Assembly (NCBI GenBank): GCA_026120185.1
Contig: JANUWF010003369.1
Location: forward strand, 1,612,001-1,676,000
Direction: 5' to 3'
DNA from: Voacanga thouarsii
Lineage: Eukaryota; Streptophyta; Magnoliopsida; Gentianales; Apocynaceae
DNA: 64,000 nt
Each line of letters starts with the position of its first letter. Position 1 is the stretch's first letter. Of the stretch, positions 47,351 to 58,295 are shown in pieces. The notes beneath the pieces were generated by a model that had not been told where the DNA came from, ran no database searches, and saw only the letters and a list, made by a program, of their open reading frames with translations. Made by a program: the position numbers and the translations under genes.

Positions 47351-48882
47351 TGATGCGTATGAATTTGGGTATAAAAATCATATAAAAATAAGCACATTCC
47401 TAATCATGTTTAAATTAAAATGTTAACCCCAAATTACACATATGAGCAAGCGTACTCATCATTAACATAGCATAGGGTTCAAATGAGTGTCGATCCTCAA
47501 GGAACAAGTATGTATTAATCACTTTTCTTTCATTGTTTAACTGACTCAATAAAGTCAAAAAGAAATAACAAGGAAAATAAAATAAAATAATATATACATG
47601 TCAAGGATGGAGAATTATGTAACTCAAACTATTATTTTGACAAACATGATCTTAAAGGACCTAATCATTATCATAATTAATCATTCTCTTGGCATCATGA
47701 AGGATTAAGATAGATTCACTTTTTTGGTCAATCCATGGAATCACTACCTTCTAGATAAATTAGCATCACTTGGTTTGTCTCAACTAATTCATCCAAAAGA
47801 CACATTAAACACAACCCTTGATTAAATTTCCTTGGTCTGGCAAATTTAAAACATAAAACTAATCAATGAATCCTTGGTCTGGTAGACATTAATTAACCTT
47901 TAATTACCCAATCCTTAGCAATTAACCCCTTTGGTCTAGTAAGTTAATAGCCAACAAATATGAAATCAATAAATTGAAACCACCATCAACCTCGTTGGTC
48001 TAGTAAGTTAATGGAAAGAAACAACCAATTAATCTCGTAATAAGCACAAGTAATTAAATACCAGAAGAACAATCAATTAATCAAAAAATCAAATAACTTT
48101 AAAAATCATGAATACCTAAAACAATGTCAAATTACAATAAAACTATTAATACATCATTGTTCAAGAAAAAGAAAACAAAAGTAAAAGAAAGTACTCATAG
48201 ACAAGCCTCCTCCTTCTTCTTTTGTAGACCTTCTTGCACAATCCTCCTTGATTAAAGAATTCCTCCTTGATTTGAGTGATTTTCTATTTTGATCTCTCAA
48301 ATTCTCCCATTTTTCTTGTGTTTTCCCTCTATTTATAGGCTTTAGAAGTGCCTAAAATCGCTCCTCTAGGGTTTTTGGCCGACTAGAAATAGGAAAATAC
48401 TAGAACTCTGCAAATTACCAAAAACTGTGCATGAAAATTGAGGCACTGCCTTAGCATCAAGGCGCAGCCGACACCGCCTGTCCTGCCTAGGGCCGGCGCC
48501 AATTGTGATCTGTTTCAGTCGTTTGTCGATTTTTCTTGATTTTTGCGCCATCCTTTCCAGAGTGCAGCCGGTGTCGCCTCTAGCTTCCTAGCCAGTGCCG
48601 GTTTGCTTCTGTTCTATTTCGTTTCATTGACTTTTTGTTGCCTTAAAGTGTGTGCCAGTTAGCACGTGGCCGGTGCCGATTCCTCTGTCCTGTCCGGCAC
48701 CGCCTCTGTTTTGTTTTGCGACACTTTTCTTTTATTTTACCCTTAAAATCTGAAATAATGCACAAAATACATTTCCAAGGGTAAAATCTCAAATATGAAG
48801 GAATATGACTAGTTATTGAACAATATGTACCACAAATAGCCTCAAATAACTAAAAAATATATGACTAATTTAGGCCCTATCA
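47351..48882 (-). mobile_element. solo LTR of an Athila-type element
   Basis: The minus strand begins TGATAGGGCCTAAATT and ends ATTCATACGCATCA; 1532 bases. A perfect 5-base target duplication, CTTAA, lies at 47346-47350 and 48883-48887. It is related to the LTR at 33147-34563 by its start and layout. Three pairs of GGCGCC/GGTGCC-centred boxes lie at 48465-48712. No internal region is present, so it formed by LTR-LTR recombination. Confidence 0.93.
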
Positions 48883-49724
48883 CTTAATAAGGATGACATG
48901 CTTCGTGCCTTATACTTAATCTAGATATTGTGTGACAAAAGGACTAAATATAAAGTTATGGTTTAGTTCAAAGAGATCACTGATCTTAATTTTACCTGAA
49001 TAGTTATAATATTTTGCTAGAAATCACTTATAACTTGTGGGCTATTTAAATGTGATTTGGGCACATTACCAGTATTAAATGAACCTATAGGGTCACACAA
49101 TAAGTGAACTCGTTAAGTTATTTTTCTAGTAATCAGGTTCGATGAACCTAGAAATATGTTTAAGTTAATCAAACCCAAAAAATTGACCAGATATAACGAA
49201 TCTGGAAATATGTCCATATTTGATGTATCTGGATGATGTCCAAATTGTAAGAATCTGATTCGGTAAATTAATTAATTAAATTATCGAGATAATGGTGAAT
49301 CTTATCATATCTGTTTTAATTTAATTTGAATTTAAAATAAAATATGATAAGATATTATCAGAGTTTGACTCCAAGAGCTTCAGGTGGTTTTAAAAGAAAA
49401 CCCTAGCTGTCTTCTTAAGGGAGCTTTCTGTTAATATTCGTACCTCCATTCACTAGAAAAATTTAAGCCTCTCAAACCCTATGCGCTAGCACTCTCGGGA
49501 TAACGAGTTAGTTCGTCTTGTGTATCCGATAGAGGGCGTTCGCACATTGCAACGTCTGGTTATCGTTCGAGTTGCACGTACGACAGCAAAACCAGAATCC
49601 AAAGATCTTGATTATGTAAAACAAAGGTAATTCTGTAATCCCTAGATTATCTTAATCATTTGTCTTGGGTCCTTGGAAGGGATTCATGGATTTTTTCGCG
49701 TTTAGTAGTCCATGAAACCTAATA
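48883..49724 (+). repeat. LTR of copia element Z, last piece
   Basis: About 840 bases from the CTTAA duplication to CATGAAACCTAATA, then one base and the primer binding site. The usual CA end is TA here. There is no ORF of interest. Confidence 0.75.
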
Positions 49725-49725
49725 G

Positions 49726-49737
49726 TGGCATCAGAGC
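49726..49737 (+). promoter_or_regulatory. primer binding site of copia element Z
   Basis: TGGCATCAGAGC, one base different from the initiator tRNA-Met site TGGTATCAGAGC. It fixes the LTR end and the plus orientation. Confidence 0.85.
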
Positions 49738-50489
49738 AACTTGCAAAATAATTAGGTTTATTCATCTGCGTTAATCATATTGTTGAATATATGTATGATA
49801 TATATGTGAATTTAAACGGTGTATATCAGCATATTCACATGATTATAATTTTAGAATACTTAGCATGCGGATTGCTTGAATTAGGTTTAACTTGTGCATC
49901 TTAATTGTTTGATCAGACTAGATGATTTACAAATTGTCTGTAAACTGGTCTGTTTTAATATGCTATGGTACCGTAAGCATGCTATCCGTCGTTCTATGTT
50001 GCAAATTATTTGTATTAATCCACTATGATAATTTGTTGTCTGCATCAATATGGTTAAAAGGGAACACAAATTGTTTGTAATATGAAAATTCACGGTGATG
50101 GTTACTAAGGCGCTACCATTTGGAGCCCCGACTAACTGTTGGTAATGTGTTATTCATTAGTGTATTTTGATTGTAGTTGTGGATTATTCTGAATAGTACA
50201 TTGCATGGCCCGTTTTACCCTAACGTGATTAGCAGGTTTCATTCTGGTTGTTTTGAGTTGTAATTTTTAAATATAGCCTGCATGTCATTTTTCATTGTTG
50301 TAAAATTGTATTGCTTTCCTAGAATAGGAATTATTTTAATTTTACTATCCAATGTAAAAGAAGACGGCGGCCTACATTTACAACCAAGGAGGAGTATGCT
50401 CAGGGCATTAGAGAATGCTGAAGGAGTTCATATATCTAGATTGACTACCTTGATCTTCACTTTGCTCATGATGATCAATATAGGTTATA
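49738..50489 (+). other. leader of copia element Z, cut by element B
   Basis: About 750 bases with no recognisable coding domain. The last ~130 bases could be the start of a gene (a short frame near 50375-50489), but nothing in it is familiar. It stops where Tekay element B begins; TTATA (50485-50489) is a candidate target-duplication half. Confidence 0.5.
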
Positions 50490-52370
50490 TGTGAAACCCC
50501 AGTCAAAACCAACCTTAGAGTAAGGGGGTTGGGATGCATAACATACTTTACTGCATAATTAAATATATTTTTATTTGATTTTATGTGCCTTGGATTTGAG
50601 TTTTAATGTCTTGGAGGCTTGTTAGAGAATAGTGAGTGAGAAGGGCAAAATGGTAATTTTTGCCCGAGGTGAAAATAGGGAGATAGCTTGAGGATTGAAT
50701 AGGAAATAAGTTGCTAGTGAAAATAACAACAAGAGTTGTTGTGGTGTAGTGGTTAGAGCTTTGGAATTAATTCTTGAGGTCTTGGGTTCAAATTCTATCA
50801 TAGGAGCTTTAGCTTGGTTAAATTTTATTTTTGCTTGGAGAAGTAATAATTTCGGCCTTAGTGGTGTTTGGAGTAGGGTAGAGATGTTGTCCTATGGGAG
50901 GCATGATAGGAGTCTTCAAATCCTACTCATTTGTTCTACTCGAATTTCCTAAGAGGAATTCATTTTTCCTTGATCTTTGATTTTTTCCTTAGTTCTCAAC
51001 TCGTGAGGTTGAGCAAATTGTTCTAGCCATTTTCTTTCCAGAAATTTCAGTGAAGTGCTGGGGTCTTGTAGGATCAAAATGTCTTAGTAAAGGACTTCTT
51101 ATGGCCTGAAAATGTGGAGGAGTTGTGGGAGATTCCAAGAGGAAAAATTCCTCTAGTGAGCTTGCTGAAAAATTCACTCTAGCTAGTTCATCTTCCTTCT
51201 TGGAATGAACTGAAAATTCTCCAGTTGATTGTGCCATCAAGGTATCGAAATTTTTAGCTAACATTCCCTCCCAAATGCTGCCAGAAAAATAGTCTTTTGG
51301 ATTAGCTTGCAACCTGAATTCTTTAGCCATTTTCAGACTGCTCAAAGCTGGAGCAAAACCAGGAAAAATTCCTGTACAAATCGCAGCTTTGAGAGTCCAA
51401 AACCAAGCTGTTTTCTTCCAAAATTTGTTCAGCACCTTAGCCAAACTCCTTGCAAACGGGCTGGAAAATGGCAGCCGAAAACTGCCCAGGGAAAACTCCA
51501 GCTTGTGAAAAATGCTGTGAAGGATTTTGTCCAGCTTTGTTTCCTAATTTTCCTCCAGCCGAAACACCATCATTGCTCTGTATAAACCTTCCTTAAACCT
51601 CCAGTAACTGAGCTCCGTTATTCCCCTTAAGCTTCTGCACGAAATTCAGACATGGCTGCCCGAAAATCTCTCCAACAAATCCCTGCAATTATGCTTGATT
51701 GATTACCAAATTTCTAGTCACCAAAGTTTAGCAACTTTCCATAATGTATCTCTCAAATAACCAGACTTCTTCTTCAGCATTATGCTCCCTATTTTCGGCC
51801 ACCATAAGCTTCCCTAAGCCAGCATTAATCCCACTAAAATTTTGCTCAAGGTAGTCAGCCATGGCAGACTTCCAAAGCACTCCAACAATCAAGATATTCT
51901 AGGATATTTAGTTTCCAAATTTACTTTCTAAAAATATTCTTCAAGGATTTTAAAAACTAACCTTTCCTTTTCCCTTCCAAATCAGAGAATCATCTTCCTA
52001 AACCCTACAAAAATTCAGCCAGTCCTAGTTCTCACAGAATTTCGGCAGCTACAAACTACAATCTCACAAATTCCTTCAACCTTCAAGAACACACACACTA
52101 CACCAAGAACACCTACTTCTTCCTTTCACCTAATACCCCTCCAAACCACTTCAAACCTTCTCTAAAATCTCCAGATTTGACCTACTCACTACCGTGAGTC
52201 CATCAACACCATTTTAAACATCAAACTCCACAAATCAACTCGCTACTTCGGATCAAAACCAGAAAATTCTGTGAAGGTTCAAGAACACCTTCAAGGTAGG
52301 TTTGTTCTAATAACTTAATCTTCTCCAATCTTGATCTCTAGTGAGAATATATGTGAATAGACATGCTAAT

Positions 52371-52414
<44 letters not shown>

Positions 52415-54771
52415 CATGGCCGAGACTCCATCTCTTGGCCGGATGGCTTCTTCCTCCATGGCCATGCTCCTTCCATCTTCCTTGGACGATTTTAGGAATC
52501 TAGGAGTTGAGATCCATTCTAAACTCCTTCAAGGCATCCCTCAACCAAGTAAGTCCCTTCAATCTTTCTTTTAAATTCTAGATTCATGTCTCTAGGATGA
52601 TGTTGATAGTATGTGGATTGTGATAGGATTTGAGTATACATTGTAGAGATTGAAGCATGAATATATGTATGATTGTGAAGGAGATGGGATTTATGCATGG
52701 AAGGAATATATTATTTGATTGAATGATGATTTGGGGGTTGGTGCATGTTTCCATGTCATAGGTAGTATTTGTGATGAAGTATGCTAGAGATTATGTCACC
52801 ATTGGTGATTAGGACTTATATTCATGTTGGATTATTGAAGCCATGGCCATATCTATGCTAGTAGAGGTTAGATCATGTCTTGATAAATTGAGATATATGC
52901 TTATATGCTTGATTTGGATGAATTGATGAGTTGAATGGTTGTATATGTTCATGATTGTGAGTAACCTTGGAACTATGATCACGATCTAGTTGTCCCTAAG
53001 CAAATTTTTATTTCATGAATAAAATATTTAGTAATATAACTTTGCTAGTGATTTCGAAAAACCCTAGGAAGGGTGGATTTGGAATATTATATTTATATAA
53101 AGGAAAATTTAGTCAAATAAAAATAGTTTTAATAGAAAAATAAAAAAAAATATAGATACTTTATAAAATAATGAAATCCACTAAAGCCTTTTATGGAAAT
53201 AATCATGACTAGTAAAATACTTATTCCTATAAATTTAATTATCATCTTTTAATCAAAACCTATTAAAACTCATTTATTATTTTTCAAGCAAGATTCATTA
53301 AAATTCATTTTCAACTAACTTTAGTTATTAATTATTTTCTAACAACTAAATTATTAATAAATCATTAACAAATAAACTCTAAATTTTTCTTAGCAAGTTT
53401 TAAACCTTTAACTTATTAGTACCTATTTCCCAAAACATTAATTATTTTAAATATCAAATTATCCTTAGCCTATAAACCTATTTATTTATTGAGTGGACTT
53501 AAAGCTTGGGACACTAGGATCATGATAGTAGTAAGTTAAATTGTTTTAAAATTGAGGAAGTGGATTATGGCTTAAAATTGATTGTGTTTTGTATTTGCCC
53601 ATGTGGGGTTAGGTCAGCTGTTGGAGACCTTTTATTTGTGAGCAAGAGTCAGGTAAGCTCCTGCATAAAACCTGATTGATGTGAAATGTTTTTCTTATGG
53701 CAAGCTAAATGTAGAGTGTATGGACACTTATTTATGTAAAGGCAATTAAGGGTTGAACTCTCTCTTATTCAAACAATTGAATTATTTAAAAATCAAAGAG
53801 TAGATTTGCCAAACTTAAACTCTTTCTAGAGCTGATTTTTACAAGGACTTTGGAAACCCTCAAAATGCCATTTTCATGTGGAACAATGTTTTGTTCATTT
53901 TATCCCAAGTGGGAAACGTCATTGAGTACTCAATAAGGGTGGACTACTAGGACTAGTCCTTGAGGGGTTAGGGTAAGTCTCTCAGTAGGTGGCCACCTCT
54001 GAGGGGTGAGTCCTTCCCGGATAGGACGTTAGTCCAATGGGTCATGCCGGTCCGAGCTAGCAGTGTTCTTTTCAGTCAAGTGACTGTGTTTTGCCGGATT
54101 GGACACCCGGTTGTTGTTTGGGTATAGAGAAGGAGTAGTATCTTACCCAGTAGACCGATCACCTACTTTTGTCAGTCTGCACAAAGTGTGGCATTCTGAC
54201 CAGCGGTATGCACAAAGTGTGGCATGCTGACCATCTGGTTGTGGGGCCCAACGTGTGGTAACCCATAATCCTTCCTTATGAGTGGTTGATTTTGTTGATC
54301 ATGTATGGCTGGAATAGCTAAAACGCCACTCTTGCTTTTGACTAATGTTTATTACTTGCCAATATTTCTCTTATAAAGATTTCGCACTTTGCATCCATGA
54401 ACTGTTTTCACTAAACACCCAAAGCACACACGGACTTACTGAGATTTCTGTCTCATCACATTTTTACCAAGATTTCAGGTCGATCCTGCTGTGGGGATGA
54501 GTAGCTAGTGTAATCTATCTGGGAAGAGATTGTTATCGTTTATTTCTATGTATTGCTTTGGGGAGTTGAGAGTGGATAATTTTATTTATGGTTTTGTTTT
54601 GGGAATTCATGGATTTATTCTTGGAGTATTATGGGATGTAATAATTTTTTTTTAGTTAAAGTATTATTTTATTCCGCTATTTTATTTGTGTGACCTAGTT
54701 ATAAAGACCCTTTGTCCTTTGGACGGGGCGACATCCCCGGTCTTAGCGGGCCTAGGTAGCGGGGTGTTACA
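50490..54771 (+). repeat. 5' LTR of Tekay-like element B
   Basis: 4282 bases from TGTGAAACCCC to GGGGTGTTACA. Layout as in element A: degenerate short repeats (51000-52160), CT microsatellite (52373-52411), AT-rich block (53010-53480), conserved block starting near 53922, CACAAAGTGTGG copies at about 54179 and 54209, CCCAACGTGTGG near 54246, TATAAAG at 54700-54706 and GC hairpins near the end. Apparent ORFs, including a 151-codon minus-strand one at 50989-51444, have no recognisable product. Confidence 0.93.
52373..52411 (+). repeat. CT microsatellite in the LTR of element B
   Basis: About 39 bases of CT, at the position corresponding to 20582-20614 in element A. The LTR of element C has lost this region. 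Confidence 0.95.
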
Positions 54772-54773
54772 AG

Positions 54774-54786
54774 TGGTATCAGAGCC
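54774..54786 (+). promoter_or_regulatory. primer binding site of element B
   Basis: TGGTATCAGAGCC, an exact initiator tRNA-Met site two bases inside the LTR. Confidence 0.95.
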
Positions 54787-54870
54787 TAGGTTATAGGCAA
54801 ATATTGATGATATATATTCTATTAATTTATGTTTAAATCTTTATCTAACCTATCTTGTTGATGCTGTAGG

Positions 54871-55368
54871 ATGGTTAGACTGCTTAGGACTGCGAGGAAA
54901 GGGCAGCAATGGCACCCACCTATCTTTCTAGACCCGGAGGACCTTCCAGTTCCCCAGCCTACCCCTCAGCCAGTTATCCCTATGGAGGATAACAGTAATG
55001 ATGAGATTAACCCTATGGAGGATAACAGTGATGACGTGGTCCAGATCATTGAGCCACCCCCAATTTCGGTGATTGACATAAGCTCGGATAGTGAGGATGA
55101 GGTGATGATAGTGGAGACTGAACCCCACCCTCCTAATCCCGAGGTGGACTTAGCAACAGATAGCGATGACCCGGGGGAGATAGACTATGAGTCTCCGCCT
55201 AGGCCTTATTTCCATCCTTTCTTCAGCCAAGTTGAGCTTGGGGAGAGTTCTAGGCGCCCTGGGAAGGAGCTAATGGAGGGATTTGCTAGCGGGGTTGGGG
55301 TAGATTTTTCTAAGAACACCGGGGGTTGGTTATATGAAGCTGATGATGAGGGTTCTGATGAGGATTAG
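54871..55368 (+). CDS. acidic leader ORF of Tekay-like element B (165 residues, unknown function)
   Basis: An intact ORF between primer binding site and gag, starting at the first ATG after the LTR (MVRLLRTARKGQQWHP). After a short basic start it is strongly acidic: two PMEDNS-type units, then SVIDISSDSEDEVMIVE, SDDPGEIDYESPPRP and a C-terminus ending GGWLYEADDEGSDED. IDISSDSED has the hydrophobic-then-acidic/serine form of a phospho-regulated SUMO-interaction motif; that is inference. Element C has a homologous ORF (63156-63686) in the same place with a nearly identical C-terminus. I know no family for it. It is the only long element ORF here without a break. It could be a separate protein or an upstream ORF controlling gag translation. 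Confidence 0.75.
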   Translation: MVRLLRTARKGQQWHPPIFLDPEDLPVPQPTPQPVIPMEDNSNDEINPMEDNSDDVVQIIEPPPISVIDISSDSEDEVMIVETEPHPPNPEVDLATDSDDPGEIDYESPPRPYFHPFFSQVELGESSRRPGKELMEGFASGVGVDFSKNTGGWLYEADDEGSDED

Positions 55369-55623
55369 GGGACTAGGAGTTCCTTTGATTTTGATGTTTA
55401 TTTGTTTACTATTTTTTTTTCAAGAATCTTTATTGTAAAGGATCTTAATTCTGTTTTCTATTAAGATTTCAAATCTATGCAAGTCCATTTTTGGAAGAGA
55501 ATTTATTCCTTAGCTAAATTTACATCCGCTTTCTATTTACATCTATTTGACAATCCATGCAAGTACAACTAAAATGATTTGACCTTTAAGTGCATACACT
55601 TATCATCTGGGGTGTGGTTTAGA

Positions 55624-56369
55624 ATGGCACCCAAGCGTCATGCAACCTCAACAGGTGGAAGGGTACCGGAAACTGATCAGGTGGCACCAGAAGTAGGAGC
55701 AGCCCAGATGCAAGCACCCAACCAGGATGAAGGGAACAGTCAGAGTATGAGATCGAGGTCTGAAGTTTCAGTTGATGTGACTATGGGCCAGGCGTTCAGT
55801 AAGATGGCCGAGATTTTGTAGTCAATGACCGAGCGATGGAACCCTCGAGGTGAGGATGAGGCCTTAGAGAGGTTCTTGAAGTTTCTGTCGCCCGTCTTCC
55901 TAGGCGAAGCAGAACAAGATCAGAAGGCAGAGCAGTGGGTTGAACAGCTAGAGGACATATTCATGACGTTCCAGTACACCGAGGAGTGGATGGTTAACTT
56001 TGCAGCTTTCCGATTGAGAGGACCAGCTTGGGCATGGTGGCAGCGGGTCCAAGATGACTGGGAGGTGGACGAGTAGGAATGGACATAGTCCAACTTCGTT
56101 GAAGCCTTCAGGGCTGAATACATTCCACAGTGGATTATTGAGAAGTGAGAGGACGAATTCCAAAATTTGAGGCAGTGGAGCATGTCAGTTGCTCAATATG
56201 CGGTGCGATTCACTCAATTGTCGAAATACTGCCAGAGATTGGTGGATACTGAGCAGAATAGGACAAGGCAGTTCGTTAAGGGACTGAGACCAGAGCTGAG
56301 GAGAGCATTGGCACCTGCTCCACCGACCACTTATTTGGGGGCTATGGACGCAGCCACTCGAACGGAGAA
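55624..56369 (+). pseudogene. gag of Tekay-like element B, broken and truncated
   Basis: Start at ATG 55624 (MAPKRHATSTGG), the same start as in element C. The capsid region includes FLGEAEQDQKAEQWVEQLED, VNFAAFRLRGPAWAWW, VEAFRAEYIPQW and FTQLSKYCQRLVDTEQ. Four stops interrupt it (near 55819, 56074, 56087 and 56147). Element C reads Q, Q, W and W at those places, so all four are C-to-T or G-to-A changes. The frame ends at 56369 where element C inserted (DAATRTEN continues in C's own gag). The zinc knuckles lie beyond the insertion. Confidence 0.9.
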
Positions 56370-58295
56370 TGTAACACCTCGAAGCCTAGGCCCGCCAGGG
56401 CCGGGGATGTCACCCCGTCCAAAGGACAAGGGGTCTTTATAACTAGGTCAGACAAACAAATTATGAAATAAAAAAAATAATATTTAACTTAAAAAGTTAT
56501 TACAACCCAAAGAAAACTTCAAGAATAAATCCATGAATTCCAAAATAGAACCATAAATAAAATTATCCACTCTTGTTTCCCCAAAGCAATACATAGAATT
56601 AAATGACAACAATCTCTTCCAAGGCAGATACTACTAGCTACTCATCCCCACAGCAGGATCATCCTGAAATCATGATAAAAAGGTGATGAGACAGAAATCT
56701 CAGTAAGTCCGTGTGTGCTTTGGGTGGTTAGTGAAAACAGTTCGTGGATGCAAAGTGTGAAACTTTTATAAGAGAAATATTGGCAAGCATCAAGCATCAG
56801 TCAAAAGCAAGAGTGGCATTTTGGCTTATTTAGCCGTACACAAGTAATGAAATCAACCACTCGAAAGAAAGGGATATGGGTTACCACACGTTGGGCCCCA
56901 TAATCGGTCAGAATGCTGACACTTTGTGCAGACTGACAAAAGTAGGTGATCGGCCTACTGGGCAAGATACTCCTCCTTCTCTATACTCAAACAACAACCG
57001 GGTGTCCATTTCGGCAAAACACAATCACTTGACTGAAAACAAACCGCTAGCTCGGACCGGCACGACTCACTGGACTGACATCTTATCCGGGAAGGACTCA
57101 CCCCTCAGAGGTGGCTACCTGCTGATAGACTTACCCTAATCCTTCAAAAACTAGTCCTAATAGTCCACCCTTATTGAGTACTCAACGACGTTTCCCACTT
57201 GGGAGAAAATGAACAAAGCATTGCTCTTCATGAATTTTCTGGGCAGAATTTCGTCTGCCACTTCCAGCCGATTTGTAGCTAGCTGGGAGGGGGGTCTCAG
57301 GGGTATTCAAGGCTGGTTTCCAGCCTTCTTCATGGAGGAAAAACATGGCTAAGGTGCTGCAAAAAATCAGGAAGAAAATAGCTTGGTTTTGAGCCTCCAA
57401 GGTAGCGATTTGCCCAGAATTTTTCATTGGTTTTGCTCAATCTTTGTGCAGTCCGAAAATGGCAGAAATAATTCATGTTTCAAGCTGAATTTAAGGCCAT
57501 TTTTCTGGCAGAATTTGGAAGGGAATGTTAGCTAAGAAGTTGGACATTTTGAAGGTACACAAGCTGGAAAATTTCAGTTCATTCCAAGAAGGAAGGTGAA
57601 CTAGCTATAGAGTGAAATTTCAGCAAGCTTACCAGAGGGATTTTCCTCTTGGAATTTCCCACAATTCATCCACATTTTCCAGACCATGAGAAGCCTTTTA
57701 CTAGAAATTTTTGATCCTATAAGACCTCAGCACTTTACTGAATTTTTCTGGAAAGAAAAAGGCTAGAACATCTTGATCAAACTAAGGAGTTGAAAGCTAA
57801 GGAAAACCAAAGATCAAGGGAACAAGAATTCCCTTTGGGAATTTCGTGTAGGCAAAGGAGTGAAATGAGAATACTCCTAACATGTCTCTCCTAGGACATC
57901 ATCACCACATTGATCTAGGTCCTTAAGGCCGAAACCAACTCCCCCTAAGCAAAAATAAAATTTAATCTAGTTAAAGCTTCTATGATGGAATTTGAACCTT
58001 AGACTTCAGTAATTAATTCTAAGGCTCTAACCACTACACCACAACAACTCTTGTTGCTATTTCCACTAGAAAAATTATTTTCTATTCAATCCACAATCTA
58101 TCTCCCTATTTTCACCTCGGGCAAAAATTACCATTTTGCCCCTCTCACACAATACTCACCAACAAGACTTCAAGACAATAAAAATCAAATCCAAAGCACA
58201 TAGAAATCATATGAAAATGTATTTAATCATGAAATAAAGCATGATATGCATCCCAACCCTCTTACTCTAAGGTTGGTTTTGACTGGGGTTTCACA
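56370..58295 (-). repeat. 3' LTR of element C, with a large internal deletion
   Basis: 1926 bases; the minus strand runs from TGTGAAACCCC at 58295 to TGTTACA at 56370. It follows element B's LTR from both ends but lacks the middle, about 51490-53870 in B coordinates, including the CT microsatellite and the AT-rich block. The junction is near 57225, around AATTCATGAAGAGC. The conserved block (57165-57190), CACTTTGTG and CACACGTTGGG motifs, and the TATA-like CTTTATA (56435-56441, reverse complement TATAAAG) are kept. Confidence 0.92.

Larger units (their letters stand above)
35745..50489 (+). mobile_element. Ty1/copia element Z: LTR and leader, interrupted twice
   Basis: The LTR starts TGTTAGGGATATGTCC at 35745 and ends CATGAAACCTAATA at 49724, followed by a primer binding site and about 750 bases of leader. 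Within the LTR sit the complete sirevirus (36365-47285) and the solo Athila-type LTR (47351-48882). Removing both and one copy of each target duplication leaves an LTR of roughly 1.5 kb. The rest of the element lies beyond Tekay element B, which inserted at 50490. TTCAT (35740-35744) is a candidate target-duplication half. Confidence 0.75.
50490..56369 (+). mobile_element. Tekay-like Ty3 element B, 5' part
   Basis: A complete 5' LTR, primer binding site, a small acidic ORF and most of gag, then interruption at 56370 by element C. Pol and the 3' LTR lie beyond the right edge. Sequence and layout match element C closely. Confidence 0.9.

Noticed and set aside
50989..51444. 151-codon minus-strand ORF
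   Set aside because: It is antisense within the LTR of element B. The corresponding LTR region of element A is not open in the same frame, so it is probably chance.
54774..54786. tRNA-Met gene fragment
   Set aside because: Only the 12-13 bases complementary to the tRNA 3' end are present, beside an LTR. These are primer binding sites, here and at 5485, 14549, 37694, 49726 and 63771.
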